Source: Elioraea tepidiphila DSM 17972
Lineage (GTDB): Bacteria > Pseudomonadota > Alphaproteobacteria > Acetobacterales > Acetobacteraceae
DNA: 64,000 nt
Assembly (NCBI RefSeq): GCF_000378465.1
Contig: NZ_KB899926.1
Location: 1-64,000 of the forward strand
Direction of reading: 5' to 3'
The translations under genes were made by a program, and so were the position numbers. Of this stretch, positions 20,183-35,369 are shown piece after piece. The notes beneath the pieces are model-generated. The model was not told where the DNA came from. It saw only the letters and a list, made by a program, of their open reading frames with translations, and did no database searches. How positions within the stretch are numbered: position 1 is the first letter of the stretch; each line of letters starts with the position of its first letter.

Positions 20183-20211
20183 GGATAACCGGGACGTAGC
20201 AGCAGCGTCAA
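20183..20211 (-). promoter_or_regulatory. Candidate sigma-70 promoter of the metal ABC operon
   Basis: On the minus strand TTGACG (20211-20206) and TTATCC (20188-20183) are separated by exactly 17 bases. This would give a leader of roughly 35 bases before the GTG at 20142. Confidence 0.5.
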
Positions 20212-20247
20212 GGTGGGTCTGTGGCTCGAAATTGGTTGCGGACCTAT

Positions 20248-20267
20248 AGAATGTAGCACATTCTACA
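20248..20267. promoter_or_regulatory. Palindromic operator candidate (MntR box) between the metal ABC operon and mntR
   Basis: Two overlapping palindromes lie in the only AT-rich stretch of this divergent gap: AGAATG-TAGCA-CATTCT (20248-20264) and TGTAG-CACATT-CTACA (20252-20267). A weak mntR promoter (TTGCGG 20236-20241, CATTCT 20259-20264, spacing 17) would be covered by it. Assignment to MntR is inferred from position. Confidence 0.55.
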
Positions 20268-20327
20268 AATTGTCCGTCACGCTCACGCGTGCTAAGGCGC
20301 CGGGCCCGCAACCTGCCGGACCGCACG

Positions 20328-20777
20328 ATGCCCGACCCGGACGACCCGCATCCTGCCGACGCACCGGACGAGGCAGCACGCCATGCCTCGGCCCGCTCGG
20401 CACGGGCGAGCGCGCTGACCGAGGACTATGTCGAGATCATCGCCGATCTGCTGGAGCGCGAGGGCGAGGCGCGGCCGACCGACATCGCGCGGCGGCTCGG
20501 CGTGGCGCACGCCACGGCGATCAAGACGATCGCGCGGCTTAAGCGCGACGGGCTCGCGCATGCGCGCCCCTATCGCGGCGTGTTCCTCACCGAGGCGGGG
20601 CTCGCGATGGCGCGGCGCGTCAAGGCGCGGCATCAGACGGTGGTCGCGTTCCTGGTGGCGATCGGCGTGCCGGAGGCGATCGCGGAAGCCGATGCCGAGG
20701 GCATCGAGCATCACGTCAGCGACGAAACCCTCGCCGCGTTCGAACGTTTCCTCGCGGAGACGCCGCGGCGGCGCTGA
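20328..20777 (+). CDS. mntR: Manganese-responsive DtxR-family repressor MntR
   Basis: A 149-residue regulator. After a variable acidic/Pro-rich head comes [31 protein letters not shown], then the recognition helix region [31 protein letters not shown] and the metal/dimer domain ([35 protein letters not shown]), which matches proteobacterial MntR. Metal ligands probably include the Glu-His residues of EGIEHH. With Mn bound it should repress the divergent importer and perhaps itself. The ATG at 20328 is chosen by similarity; 20289 is an upstream alternative start. Confidence 0.9.
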   Translation: MPDPDDPHPADAPDEAARHASARSARASALTEDYVEIIADLLEREGEARPTDIARRLGVAHATAIKTIARLKRDGLAHARPYRGVFLTEAGLAMARRVKARHQTVVAFLVAIGVPEAIAEADAEGIEHHVSDETLAAFERFLAETPRRR

Positions 20778-20964
20778 TCACGACTTGTCCTGCGCGGGTT
20801 GCGCGCCGCGCGCGCGCTGTCGTAGTGGAACCAGACGAGCCACGTCGCGATCCACGCGTGGCTTTGATGCGTGCGCGTCATCGCGCGGCGCAGGCACGCC
20901 CATGCCGTTGCGCATTCCGAACGGCGTCGCCGAAACCCGAGCCTGGACGGGGAGAGCATCGGGA

Positions 20965-23900
20965 ATGACGATACGAAGCCTGGATCGCGAGGGCGGCGCC
21001 ACGCCATCGCGACGCAGAACAAGGACCGTGGCGCAAGAGCAGGTCGCGGCATCCGCGCCGGCATCGCCGCCGCCGCGCGTGCGCGCGTTGCATCCGCTGC
21101 TGATCGGTCCGCTGCCGGCCTGGGATCCTGTCCTCGCCGAGTCGGCCGATCTCGGCTTCGACACCGTGCTGCTGCCGCCCATATTCGCGCCGGACGGCAC
21201 CGGCGATCTGTTCCGCACGGCCGATCACGACCGGACGCATCCGATCCTCGCCGCGACCGCGGACGCCGATGCGACACTGGCGCGACTCTGCGAGAGCGCG
21301 CGCGGGCACGGACTCGCGCTGTGGCTCGACCTCGTCACCGATCGCGCGCCCGAGGCGGGCGTGCTGGTGCGCACGCATCCGGACTGGTTCGAGGCGCCCG
21401 GCATGGCCGGCCCGCTCGATCCGCGGCGCGATCTGCCCGGTGCCGGCATGCGCCGCGCCAGGCCCGAGGCCGCGGAACCGCTCGCCGCGTGGTGGGCCGA
21501 GCGGCTCGCGCGCTGGCGCGCGGCCGGCGTGGCGGGCCTGCGCTGCCTCGCCCCGCATGCCGTTCCGACCTCGTTCTGGCGTGCGCTGTTCGCCGCCGAC
21601 ATCCCCGCCGCACGGCTTGCCTGGACCCCGGGCGTGCCGGCGCCCGCGATCGCCTCCCTCGCCGGGCTCGGCTTCACGCGCACGGCCGACAGCCTCGCCT
21701 GGTGGGACCTGCGCGCCGGCTGGTGGGCCGAGGAGGCGCAGCGCCTCGCCGCGGTCGCGCCGGCGCTCGCCGTCGTCGGCGCGCCCTTCGCGCCGCAGCC
21801 GGCGCTGCCGCAGGGCGAACAGGGCGCGATCGCCGCGCGCCGGCGCCTGCGCATCGCCGCCGGTTTCGGCTGCGGACTGATCGTGCCGATGGGGTGGGAG
21901 AAGGGCTTCACCCGCCGGTGGGACGCCGTGCGCGACCGGCCCGGCGATCTCGATCCGCACGGCCCCGGCGAGCGCGCGGGCTTCGATGTCTCGGCCGATC
22001 TGCGTGCCGCCAACGCCGCCGCCGCCGAGGGCGGGGCCGCACGCAGCCTCGCCGGCCCGGGCGCACAGGTCGTCGCGCTGATGCGCGCGGACGGGCCGGA
22101 CACGCGCACCGCAGGCGCGCTCCGCCTGACCATCGCCAATGCCTCGGACACGACCGCGACCGGTGTCGATCCGGCGCTGCTGCTGCCCGCACTCGGCGGC
22201 CGGTTCACCGCTGCGGTGCCGGTGCTGCCCGCGCACGGCGCGCCGCTGACACCGGGCGTGCCGATCGTGCTCGGTCCCGGCGAGGCGCGCCTCTACCGCG
22301 CCGTTCCGACCGAGCCTGTGCGCGCGCCCGGCATCGCCGACGGCCCCGCACCGGACGGCGCCCCCTGGCCCGCGACCTCGGCTGCGCGCCTGCCGCGCAT
22401 CGGCATCGAGGCGGTCTCGCCCTCGGTCGATGGCGGGCGGTTCGCGGTGAAGCGCCTCGCCGGGGAACTGGTCGAGGTCGAGGCCGACCTGATCTGCGAC
22501 GGTCACGACACGCTCGCCGCGGTGATCCAGTACCGCGCGGCCGACGAGACCGCGTGGCGCGAAGCCCCGCTCGCGCTGGACGCGAACGATCGCTGGCGCG
22601 GCGCCTTTCCGCTCGCGCGTCTCGGCCGCCACGTGTTCCGCATCGTCGCCTGGCGCGACGCCTTCGCCTCGTTCCGTGTGGAGCTCGAGAAGAAGCACGA
22701 GGCCGGGCTGAACCTGGCACTCGAGCTCGAGGAGGGCATGCGCCTCGTCGCGGCCGCGGCCAGGCGCGCCGGCGGGCCGCTCGCCGCGCTCGCGGACCGG
22801 CTCGCGACCGCCGACGGCGCGCTCCGGCTGTCGCTGCTGCTCGACCCCGGCACCGCGGCGATGATGCGCGCGGCCGACGACCGACCCTTCGCGGCAACGA
22901 GTGTCGAGCACCCGGTCGATGCCGAGCGGCGCGAGGCGCGCTTCGCCTCGTGGTACGAGCTGTTTCCGCGCAGCCAGTCGGGCGACCCGACGCGCCACGG
23001 CACCTTCGCCGACGTGATCCGCCGCCTGCCGGAGATCCGCGATCTCGGCTTCGACGTGCTCTATTTCACGCCGATCCATCCGATCGGGCGCAGCAACCGC
23101 AAGGGCCGCAACAACAGCCTGACCGCGGGGCCGGACGATCCCGGCAGCCCCTATGCGATCGGCGCGGCCGAGGGCGGGCATGACGCGATCCACCCGGAAC
23201 TCGGCACGCTCGACGACTTCCGCCGTCTGGTCGCGGCCGCGCACGCGCACGGGCTCGAGATCGCGCTCGACTTCGCGATCCAGTGCAGCCCCGATCATCC
23301 CTGGCTGAAGGAGCACAAGGACTGGTTCGCCTGGCGGCCGGACGGGTCGCTGCGCTACGCCGAGAACCCGCCGAAGAAGTACGAGGACATCGTCAATGTC
23401 GAGTTCTACGCGACGGGCGCCGTGCCGTCGCTCTGGGAGGCGCTGCGCGACGTCGTGCGGTTCTGGGCGCGCGAGGGCGTGCGCAGCTTCCGCGTCGACA
23501 ACCCGCACACCAAGCCGCTGCCGTTCTGGGAGTGGCTGATCGCCGACATCCGCGCCGAGTTCCCCGACGCGATCTTCCTCTCCGAGGCGTTCACCCGGCC
23601 GAAGATGATGTATCGCCTCGCCAAGGTGGGGTTCGGCCAGAGCTACACCTACTTCACCTGGCGCAACGAGAAGCGCGAGATCATGGAGTACCTGACGGAG
23701 CTCACCACCACCGCGCCGCGCGACTTCTTCCGGCCGAACTTCTTCGTCAACACGCCCGACATCAATCCGCGCTTCCTGCAGGGCTCGGGCCGGCCGGGCT
23801 TCCTGATCCGCGCCGCCCTGGCGACCACGCTCTCGGGGCTCTGGGGCATGTATGAGGGGTTCGAGCTCTGCGAGGCGGCGGCGCTTCCGGGCAAGGAGGA

Positions 23901-24317
23901 GTATTTCGATTCCGAGAAGTACCAGCTGCGCGCCTGGGACCGCGACCGGCCCGGCAACATCAAAGCCGAGATCGCGCGGCTGAACGCGATCCGCCGCGCC
24001 AACCCGGCGTTGCAGTCGCATCTCGGCCTCGCCTTCCACAACGCCTTCGACGACGCCGTGCTCTGGTACCGCAAGGCGACGCCGGACCGTTCGAACGTCG
24101 TGCTGGTCGCGGTGAACCTCGATCCTCATCATGTGCGCGAGGCGTCGGTGGAGCTGCCGCTCTGGGAGTGGGGCCTGCCGGATCACGCCTCGCTCGACGC
24201 GGAGGATCTCATGACCGGCCACCGTTTCGTCTGGCAGGGCAAGATGCAGCAGATCCGGCTCGATCCCGCCGGGCTGCCGTTCGGCCTCTGGCGCGTCCAT
24301 CCTGCGGGGCATGCCGC

Positions 24318-24321
<4 letters not shown>
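20965..24321 (+). CDS. glgE: Maltosyltransferase GlgE with an extra N-terminal amylase-like domain
   Basis: A 1118-residue protein. Residues about 475-1118 are a complete GlgE (alpha-1,4-glucan:maltose-1-phosphate maltosyltransferase): [30 protein letters not shown], the catalytic Asp of [11 protein letters not shown], Glu of [11 protein letters not shown], and Asp of NTPDINP. Residues about 30-470 form an additional TIM-barrel-like unit ([30 protein letters not shown]) whose expected nucleophile strand reads [11 protein letters not shown] and lacks Asp, so it is probably inactive and perhaps binds glucan. ATG 20965 follows GGGGAGAG. The ATGA overlap with treS couples translation. Confidence 0.93.
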
Positions 24322-27556
<3,235 letters not shown>

Positions 27557-27560
<4 letters not shown>

Positions 27561-29689
27561 CCGATCGCGCGATCCAGGCCCTGGTGACCGGCCAGCACGG
27601 CGATCCCTTCGCGCTGCTCGGTCCGCATGGCGGCGAGGTGCGCCATTTCGCGCCGGGCGCGGAACGGGTCGAGATCGTGTCGGACGGCGCGGCGATCGCG
27701 ATGAGGGTCGTGCATCCGGCGGGGCTGTTCGCCGGTCCCGCGCCGCAGGGTCGCTACGTCCTGCGCATCCACTGGCCGGGCGGCGCGGTGCAGGAGACCG
27801 AGGATCCCTACGGTTTCGGCCTGCTGCTCGGCGAGATGGATGTCTATCTGCTCGCCGAGGGCACGCATCGCCGGCTCGCCTCCGCGCTCGGCGCCCAGGC
27901 GATGACGATCGACGGCGTCGCCGGCGTGCGCTTTGCGGTGTGGGCGCCGAATGCGCGCCGCGTCTCGGTGGTGGGCGACTTCAACGCCTGGGACGGCCGG
28001 CGGCATCCGATGCGGCTCCGGCGCGAGGCCGGCGTGTGGGAGCTGTTCGTGCCGCGGCTCGGTCCGGGCACGCGCTACATGTACGAGATCATCGGCGCCG
28101 ACGGCACGATGCTGCCGCTCAAGGCCGATCCGGTCGCGCAGGCCGCCGAACGGGCGCCCGCGACCGCGAGCGTCGTCGCCGATCCACGCCCCTTCGCCTG
28201 GACCGACGATGTCTGGATGGCGCACCGGGCGCGGCGCCAGGCCGCGGATGCGCCGATCACGATCTACGAGGTGCACGCGGAATCCTGGATGGCCGGCCTC
28301 GACGACTGGGACCGGCTGGCCGAGAAGCTGGTGCCCTATGTCGCCGGCATGGGCTTCACCCATCTCGAACTGCTGCCGGTGATGGAGCATCCGTTCCGCG
28401 GCTCCTGGGGCTATCAGCCGCTCGGGCTGTTCGCGCCTTGCGCCCGGCTCGGTCCGCCCGAGGGTTTCGCGCGCTTCGTCGATCGCTGTCACGCCGCCGG
28501 GATCGGCGTGATCCTCGACTGGGTGCCGGCGCATTTCCCGACCGACGCGCATGGCATGGGACGGTTCGACGGCACCGCGCTCTACGAGCACGCCGACCCG
28601 CGCGAGGGCTTCCACCGCGACTGGAACACGCTGATCTACAATTTCGGCCGCCACGAGGTGCGCGCCTTCCTGATCGCCTCGGCGCTGCACTGGCTCGAGC
28701 ACTACCATGTCGACGGGCTGCGCGTGGATGCCGTCGCCTCGATGCTCTACCGCGACTACTCGCGCGAGGAGGGCGGGTGGATCCCCAATGTGCATGGCGG
28801 GCGCGAGAACCTCGAGGCGGTGGCGTTCCTGCGCGAGCTCAACACCACCGTGCATGCGCGCTGCCCGGGCGCGCTGATGATCGCCGAGGAGAGCACCGCC
28901 TGGCCGGGCGTGACGCGCGCGGTCGAGCACGGCGGCCTGGGCTTCGACTGGAAATGGAACATGGGCTGGATGCACGACACGCTGCACTACATGTCGCGCG
29001 ATTCCGCCTATCGGAAATGGCACCACAACGAGATCACCTTCGGCCTCGTCTATGCCTGGAGCGAGCGCTTCATGCTGCCGCTCTCGCATGACGAGGTGGT
29101 GCACGGTAAGGGCTCGCTCTACGGCAAGATGCCGGGCGACGACTGGCAGAAGCGGGCGAACCTGCGCGCCCTCCTGAGCCTGCAATGGACGCATCCGGGC
29201 AAGACGCTGCTGTTCATGGGCGGCGAGCTCGCCCAGCACACGGAGTGGAACCACGACGCCGGCCTGCCGTGGGAGCTGCTCGACGATCCGCGCCATGCCG
29301 GGGTGCAGCGCCTGGTGCGCGATCTCAACCACGCCTGCCGCGCGCTGCCGGCGCTGCACCGCGACGACACCACGCCGGACGGCTTCGCCTGGGTGGTCGG
29401 CGACGATGCCGAGCAGAGCGTGTTCGCGTTCCTGCGCCGCGCCGGGGATGAGGTCGCGCTGGTGGTCCTCAACCTCACGCCGGTGCCGCGCTTCGGCTAC
29501 CGCATTGGTGTGCCGCGCGGCGGCCTCTGGCGCGAGGTGCTGAACAGCGACGCCGGCCTCTACGGCGGCGGCAATCTCGGCAATGGCGGCGCCGTCTGCG
29601 CCGAGGACGTGGCGGCGCACGGGCAACCATATGCGCTGTCGCTGACCCTGCCGCCGCTCGCCGCGCTGATCCTCGCGCCGGAGACCTGA
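27557..29689 (+). CDS. glgB: 1,4-alpha-glucan branching enzyme
   Basis: A 710-residue GH13 branching enzyme with the N1 domain ([20 protein letters not shown]), CBM48 ([22 protein letters not shown]) and the catalytic barrel: [23 protein letters not shown] (nucleophile Asp), [10 protein letters not shown] (acid/base Glu), [13 protein letters not shown]. It introduces alpha-1,6 branches into the linear glucan made by GlgE. Start ATG 27557 overlaps the treS stop. The three genes reconstitute the full GlgE pathway; glgC/glgA are not present in the window. Confidence 0.96.
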
Positions 29690-29690
29690 C

Positions 29691-29712
29691 CGGGCCACGC
29701 GCCCGAGGCCCG
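29691..29712 (+). terminator. Short hairpin after glgB
   Basis: CGGGCC (29691-29696) pairs with GGCCCG (29707-29712) around a 10-base loop, immediately after the TGA. Without a T-run this is only a plausible terminator. The remainder of the 179-base gap before aapJ holds no recognisable gene. Confidence 0.4.
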
Positions 29713-29868
29713 TCGTTCCGCGACACCCGATGATCGACGATCTGCGTTTATGGTTTGCATGAGTGGTTGAAATGGATAGGCTTCCGAGATGGGGCCCAGG
29801 ACACGCTGATCGGCCTCAATGATCGGCGGGCTGAGGTCCGGGCTTCACAACCAGGGAGCGTGGATCGC

Positions 29869-30897
29869 ATGAAGAAAAGTCTGTCGCTGCTCGGAGCAGC
29901 AGCCGTCGTCGTCGCGATGTCCGGAACGGAGGTCGTGGCGCAACAGACACTTGCGCAGGTCAAGCAGCGCGGTGCGCTGAACTGCCAGGTGGGACTGCCG
30001 ACCCCCGGCTTCTATGCCTTGTCCGCCGACGGCAAGTGGTCGGGCCTGGATGTCGACATGTGCCGGGCCGTCGCCGCGGCGATCTTCAACGATCCCGACA
30101 AGGTGCGCTACCAGTCGGTGACCTCGGCCGTGCGCTTCACCTCGCTCGCGAACGGCGAATCCGACATGCTGTCGCGCACGACGACCTGGACGGCCGTGCG
30201 CGACACCCAGCTCGGCCTCGAGTTCGCGGGCGTCAATTTCTATGACGGCCAGGGCTTCCTCGTGCCGCGGGCCTCGGGAATCACATCGGCGCGGCAGCTC
30301 GACGGCGCCACGGTCTGCGTGCTCACCGGCACGACCACCGAGCTCAATCTCGCCGACTATTTCCGCGCCAACAACATGCGGCTCCAGTCGGTGACGAACG
30401 AGAACGTCAACGTGCTGGTCGAGACCTATCTCGGCGGCGGCTGCGACGCCTACACGAACGACAAGTCCGGTCTCGCCGCGCGGCGCTCGGCGTTCCCCAA
30501 CCCGAACGACCACGTGATCCTGCCCGAGACGATCTCGAAGGAGCCGCTCGGCCCGGTCGTGCGGCACGGCGACCAGAACTGGGGCGATATCGTCCGCTGG
30601 GTGCTGTACGGGATGATCGAGGCCGAGGAGCTGGGCGTGACCTCGAAGAACGTCGATGAGATGCTGAAGTCGGACAACCCCAACATCAAGCGTCTCCTCG
30701 GGGTCGAGGGCAACATCGGCCAGGGCATGGGTCTGACCAACGACTTCATGGTCCGTGTGATCAAGCACATCGGCAACTACGGCGAGGCGTATGAGCGCCA
30801 TGTCGGCGCCAACACGCCGGTCGGGATTCCCCGCGACGAGTCGCTGAATGCGCTCTGGACCAAGGGCGGCCTGATGTACGCCATGCCGTTCCGGTGA
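29869..30897 (+). CDS. aapJ: General L-amino acid ABC transporter binding protein AapJ
   Basis: A 342-residue periplasmic protein with signal peptide MKKSLSLLGAAAVVVAMSG. The family motifs RGALNCQVGLPTPGFY, DVDMCRAVAAAIF, DMLSRTTTWTAVRD, FYDGQGFLVP and CVLTGTTTELNLADYF identify AapJ/BztA. It binds a broad range of polar L-amino acids for the AapQMP importer. ATG 29869 follows AGGGAG; a GTG at 29860 is a weaker option. The 90-base gap to aapQ contains a small hairpin that may lower expression of the membrane components relative to the binding protein. Confidence 0.95.
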   Translation: MKKSLSLLGAAAVVVAMSGTEVVAQQTLAQVKQRGALNCQVGLPTPGFYALSADGKWSGLDVDMCRAVAAAIFNDPDKVRYQSVTSAVRFTSLANGESDMLSRTTTWTAVRDTQLGLEFAGVNFYDGQGFLVPRASGITSARQLDGATVCVLTGTTTELNLADYFRANNMRLQSVTNENVNVLVETYLGGGCDAYTNDKSGLAARRSAFPNPNDHVILPETISKEPLGPVVRHGDQNWGDIVRWVLYGMIEAEELGVTSKNVDEMLKSDNPNIKRLLGVEGNIGQGMGLTNDFMVRVIKHIGNYGEAYERHVGANTPVGIPRDESLNALWTKGGLMYAMPFR

Positions 30898-30921
30898 TCC
30901 GGCAGGCAGGCTGACTGATCG

Positions 30922-30937
30922 GCGGAGTCTCCTCCGC
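30922..30937 (+). terminator. Small hairpin between aapJ and aapQ
   Basis: GCGGAG (30922-30927) pairs with CTCCGC (30932-30937) around a TCTC loop. An alternative GCGGG-GAT-CCCGC stem (30936-30948) overlaps it. Partial termination after the binding-protein gene is common in such operons; here it is inferred. Confidence 0.35.
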
Positions 30938-30987
30938 GGGGATCCCGCCTCGTCCTCCTCCGCGTACCAGACCGGGCAGGGCAGGCC

Positions 30988-32190
30988 ATGGCAAGAGCCG
31001 CCGCGACAGCGCAACCGGCCGCGGCGACAGCGAGGCTATCCTCGCTCGTCAACGATTCCTTCGCGCGCGCGATCTTCTACCAACTGCTCACGGCCGCCAT
31101 CCTGGTCGGCGGGATCTGGTATCTCGTCTCCAACACGATCGCCAATCTGTCGCAGCGCGGCATGGCGGCCGGCTTCGACTTCCTCGACTACACCGCCGGC
31201 TTCAACATCGTCTTCACGCTGATCCCCTACCGCGAGGGCGACAGCTACTTCCGGGTGTTCCAGGTCGGCATCGCCAACACGCTGCTGGTCGCGGTGATCG
31301 GCATCGTGCTCGCGACCCTGATCGGGCTGGTGATGGGGCTCGCACGGCTTTCGACCAACTGGCTGATCCGCACCATGGCGCGCTGGTATGTCGAGATCCT
31401 GCGCAACACGCCGCTGCTGCTGCAGATCATCGCCTGGTATTTCGGCTTCTTCAATCTGCTGCCCGTGCCGCGCCAGAGCTTCGACTGGGGCGGGGCGTTC
31501 TTCCTCAACAACCGCGGCTTCTATTTCCCCGCGCCCGTGCCGCAGGACGGGTTCGGCTGGACCGGGGTGGCGCTCGGGCTCGGCATCGTCGCGGCGGTCG
31601 CGATCCATCGCTGGGCGCGGCGGCGTCTCGAGGCGACGGGGCAGTCCTTCCCCTCGGTGCTCGCAGGCGTCGGCCTGATCGTGCTGCTGCCGACAGCGAC
31701 CTTCCTCGCCACCGGCTCGCCGCTCGGGTGGGACATTCCCGCGCTGCGCGGCTTCAACTTCCGCGGCGGGCTCTCGGTGCCGCCGACCTTCTGCGCCCTG
31801 ATCGTCGCCCTCGCGATCTACACCTCCTGCTTCATCGCCGAGATCGTGCGCGCGGGCATCCAGTCCGTCAGCCACGGCCAGACGGAGGCGGCGCGCGCGC
31901 TCGGCGTGAAGCCCTCGCGCATCATGCGCTTCGTGATCCTGCCGCAGGCGCTGCGCGTGATCATCCCGCCGCTGATCAGCCAGTACCTGAACCTGACGAA
32001 GAACTCCTCGCTCGCGATCGCGATCGGCTTCCCCGATCTGGTCAGCGTCTGGATGAACACTTCGCTCAACCAGTCCGGCCGCGCGATCCCGATCGTGGCG
32101 ATGACCATGGCGTTCTACTGCGCGGTCAGCCTCAGCGTCTCGCTGCTGATGAATCTCTACAACCGCCGCGTCCAGATCACGGAGCGCTGA
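30988..32190 (+). CDS. aapQ: General L-amino acid ABC transporter permease AapQ
   Basis: A 400-residue inner-membrane permease of the HisMQ family with about eight hydrophobic segments and a long periplasmic insertion (about 155-250). The coupling EAA region [40 protein letters not shown] is intact, and [18 protein letters not shown] is typical of AapQ/BztB. It pairs with AapM to form the channel. Confidence 0.94.
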   Translation: MARAAATAQPAAATARLSSLVNDSFARAIFYQLLTAAILVGGIWYLVSNTIANLSQRGMAAGFDFLDYTAGFNIVFTLIPYREGDSYFRVFQVGIANTLLVAVIGIVLATLIGLVMGLARLSTNWLIRTMARWYVEILRNTPLLLQIIAWYFGFFNLLPVPRQSFDWGGAFFLNNRGFYFPAPVPQDGFGWTGVALGLGIVAAVAIHRWARRRLEATGQSFPSVLAGVGLIVLLPTATFLATGSPLGWDIPALRGFNFRGGLSVPPTFCALIVALAIYTSCFIAEIVRAGIQSVSHGQTEAARALGVKPSRIMRFVILPQALRVIIPPLISQYLNLTKNSSLAIAIGFPDLVSVWMNTSLNQSGRAIPIVAMTMAFYCAVSLSVSLLMNLYNRRVQITER

Positions 32191-32193
32191 GGC

Positions 32194-33551
32194 ATGCCCG
32201 ACGAAGCCCGCCTCGCCGCCGCCGACCAGCCGCTGGTGTTCCGCCCGAAGCCGGAACGGCCGCCGCCCACCTCGTCGATCGGCGTGCTGGGCTGGATGCG
32301 CGCGAACCTGTTCTCCTCGGTCTCGAATGCGCTGCTGACCTTGCTCGGCGCCTACATCGCGATCGTGTTCTTCACCGCGATCATCAACTGGGCGCTTGTG
32401 GACGCCGTATGGGAGGCGTCGAACCGCCGCGAATGCCTCGACCGCGTCGGCCGTGCCGGGGCCTGCTGGCCCGGCGTGATCGCCTGGATTCCGAACCTGC
32501 TCTACGGCCTCTACCCGAAGGATCAGGTGTGGCGGATCAACATCGCCTTCCTGATCCTGGTGGCGTGGGCGCTGCCGCTGTGGCTCCCGCGCGTCAGGTC
32601 GAAGGTCGGCATCGGCCTCAGCGCCGTTCTGCTCTACCCCTTCCTCGCCTCCTACTTCTTCCATGGCGGCGCCAAGGATCTGCTCTGGACCGCCCTGATC
32701 GCGCTCGGCATGGCCGCCTTCGCCTGGGTCTGGCTCACCACGCTGTCGGAGCGCACGACCGGGCTGCCCTTCGGCGCCGTCGTCGCGCGCCTCACCGGCG
32801 CGCCGGAAGACGACGAGGCGGCGACGCGCACACGCGCGCGGATCGCCTACGCCGTGCTCTACCTGGTTGCGGTCGGCGTGACGACGCAATGGTCGCTGAG
32901 CGAGGTCTCGACGCGCTATTGGGGCGGGCTCTTCCTCACCCTCGTGATCTCCGGGTTCGGCATCACCTTCTCGCTGCCCGCCGGCGTGATGCTCGCCCTC
33001 GGTCGGCGCTCGCAGATGCCCTTCATCAGCCTCTGCTCGACCGCCTTCATCGAGCTGTTCCGCTCCGTGCCGCTGATCACCATCCTGTTCATGTTCAACA
33101 CGATGCTGCCGCTGTTCCTGCCGGTGGGCGTGGAGGTGAACCGGCTGGTGCGCGCGATCGTCGCGGTCTGCCTGTTCGCCGCCGCCTACATGGCCGAGAT
33201 CGTGCGCGGCGGATTGCAGGCGATCCCGCGCGGCCAGTACGAGGCGGCCTCCGCCGTGGGGCTCGGCTTCTGGCAATCGACCGCGCTGGTCATCATGCCG
33301 CAGGCGCTGCGGATCATGATCCCGACCATCGTCGGCAACTTCATCGGCCTGTTCAAGGACACCACGCTCGTCTCGATCATCGGCCTGTTCGACCTGCTCA
33401 GCATGGCGCGCGCGGTCGGCGAGGACACCACCTGGCTCGGCCTGTTCCTCGAGCCGTTCTTCTTCATCACCATGATCTACTTCGTGTTCTGCTTCCTGAT
33501 GTCGCAGTACAGCCTGAACCTCGAGCGCAAGCTCGGTGCGGGGCAGCGGCG

Positions 33552-33555
<4 letters not shown>
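32194..33555 (+). CDS. aapM: General L-amino acid ABC transporter permease AapM
   Basis: A 453-residue permease starting 3 bases after the aapQ stop. The N-terminal half contains extra membrane segments separated by charged loops, as in AapM/BztC. The C-terminal permease core has [22 protein letters not shown] and the EAA loop [40 protein letters not shown]. Forms the heterodimeric channel with AapQ. Confidence 0.94.
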
Positions 33556-34328
<773 letters not shown>

Positions 34329-34337
34329 CCGGTTGCC

Positions 34338-34362
34338 GGATATCGGCGGCTCGCCCATATCC
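34338..34362 (+). terminator. Hairpin between aapP and the luciferase-like gene
   Basis: GGATAT (34338-34343) pairs with ATATCC (34357-34362), and after a C-C mismatch GGCG (34345-34348) pairs with CGCC (34352-34355) over a GCT loop. It sits 9 bases past aapP and 5 before the next ATG, so it could end the aap transcript or affect translation of the next gene. Confidence 0.5.
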
Positions 34363-34367
34363 GACCC

Positions 34368-35366
<999 letters not shown>

Positions 35367-35369
35367 CGC

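Noticed and set aside
18502-20199. Plus-strand frame of 565 codons opposite the metal ATPase and binding-protein genes
   Set aside because: His/Arg-rich mirror translation without motifs. The minus-strand ABC genes carry complete signatures.
20878-24312. An antisense open frame of more than 1100 codons opposite glgE
   Set aside because: The length reflects the lack of stops at high GC. The translation has no family motif, while glgE has full catalytic motifs.
29740-29775. Possible sigma-54 promoter before aapJ (TTTGCA-like -12)
   Set aside because: No GG doublet is found at the required distance upstream.
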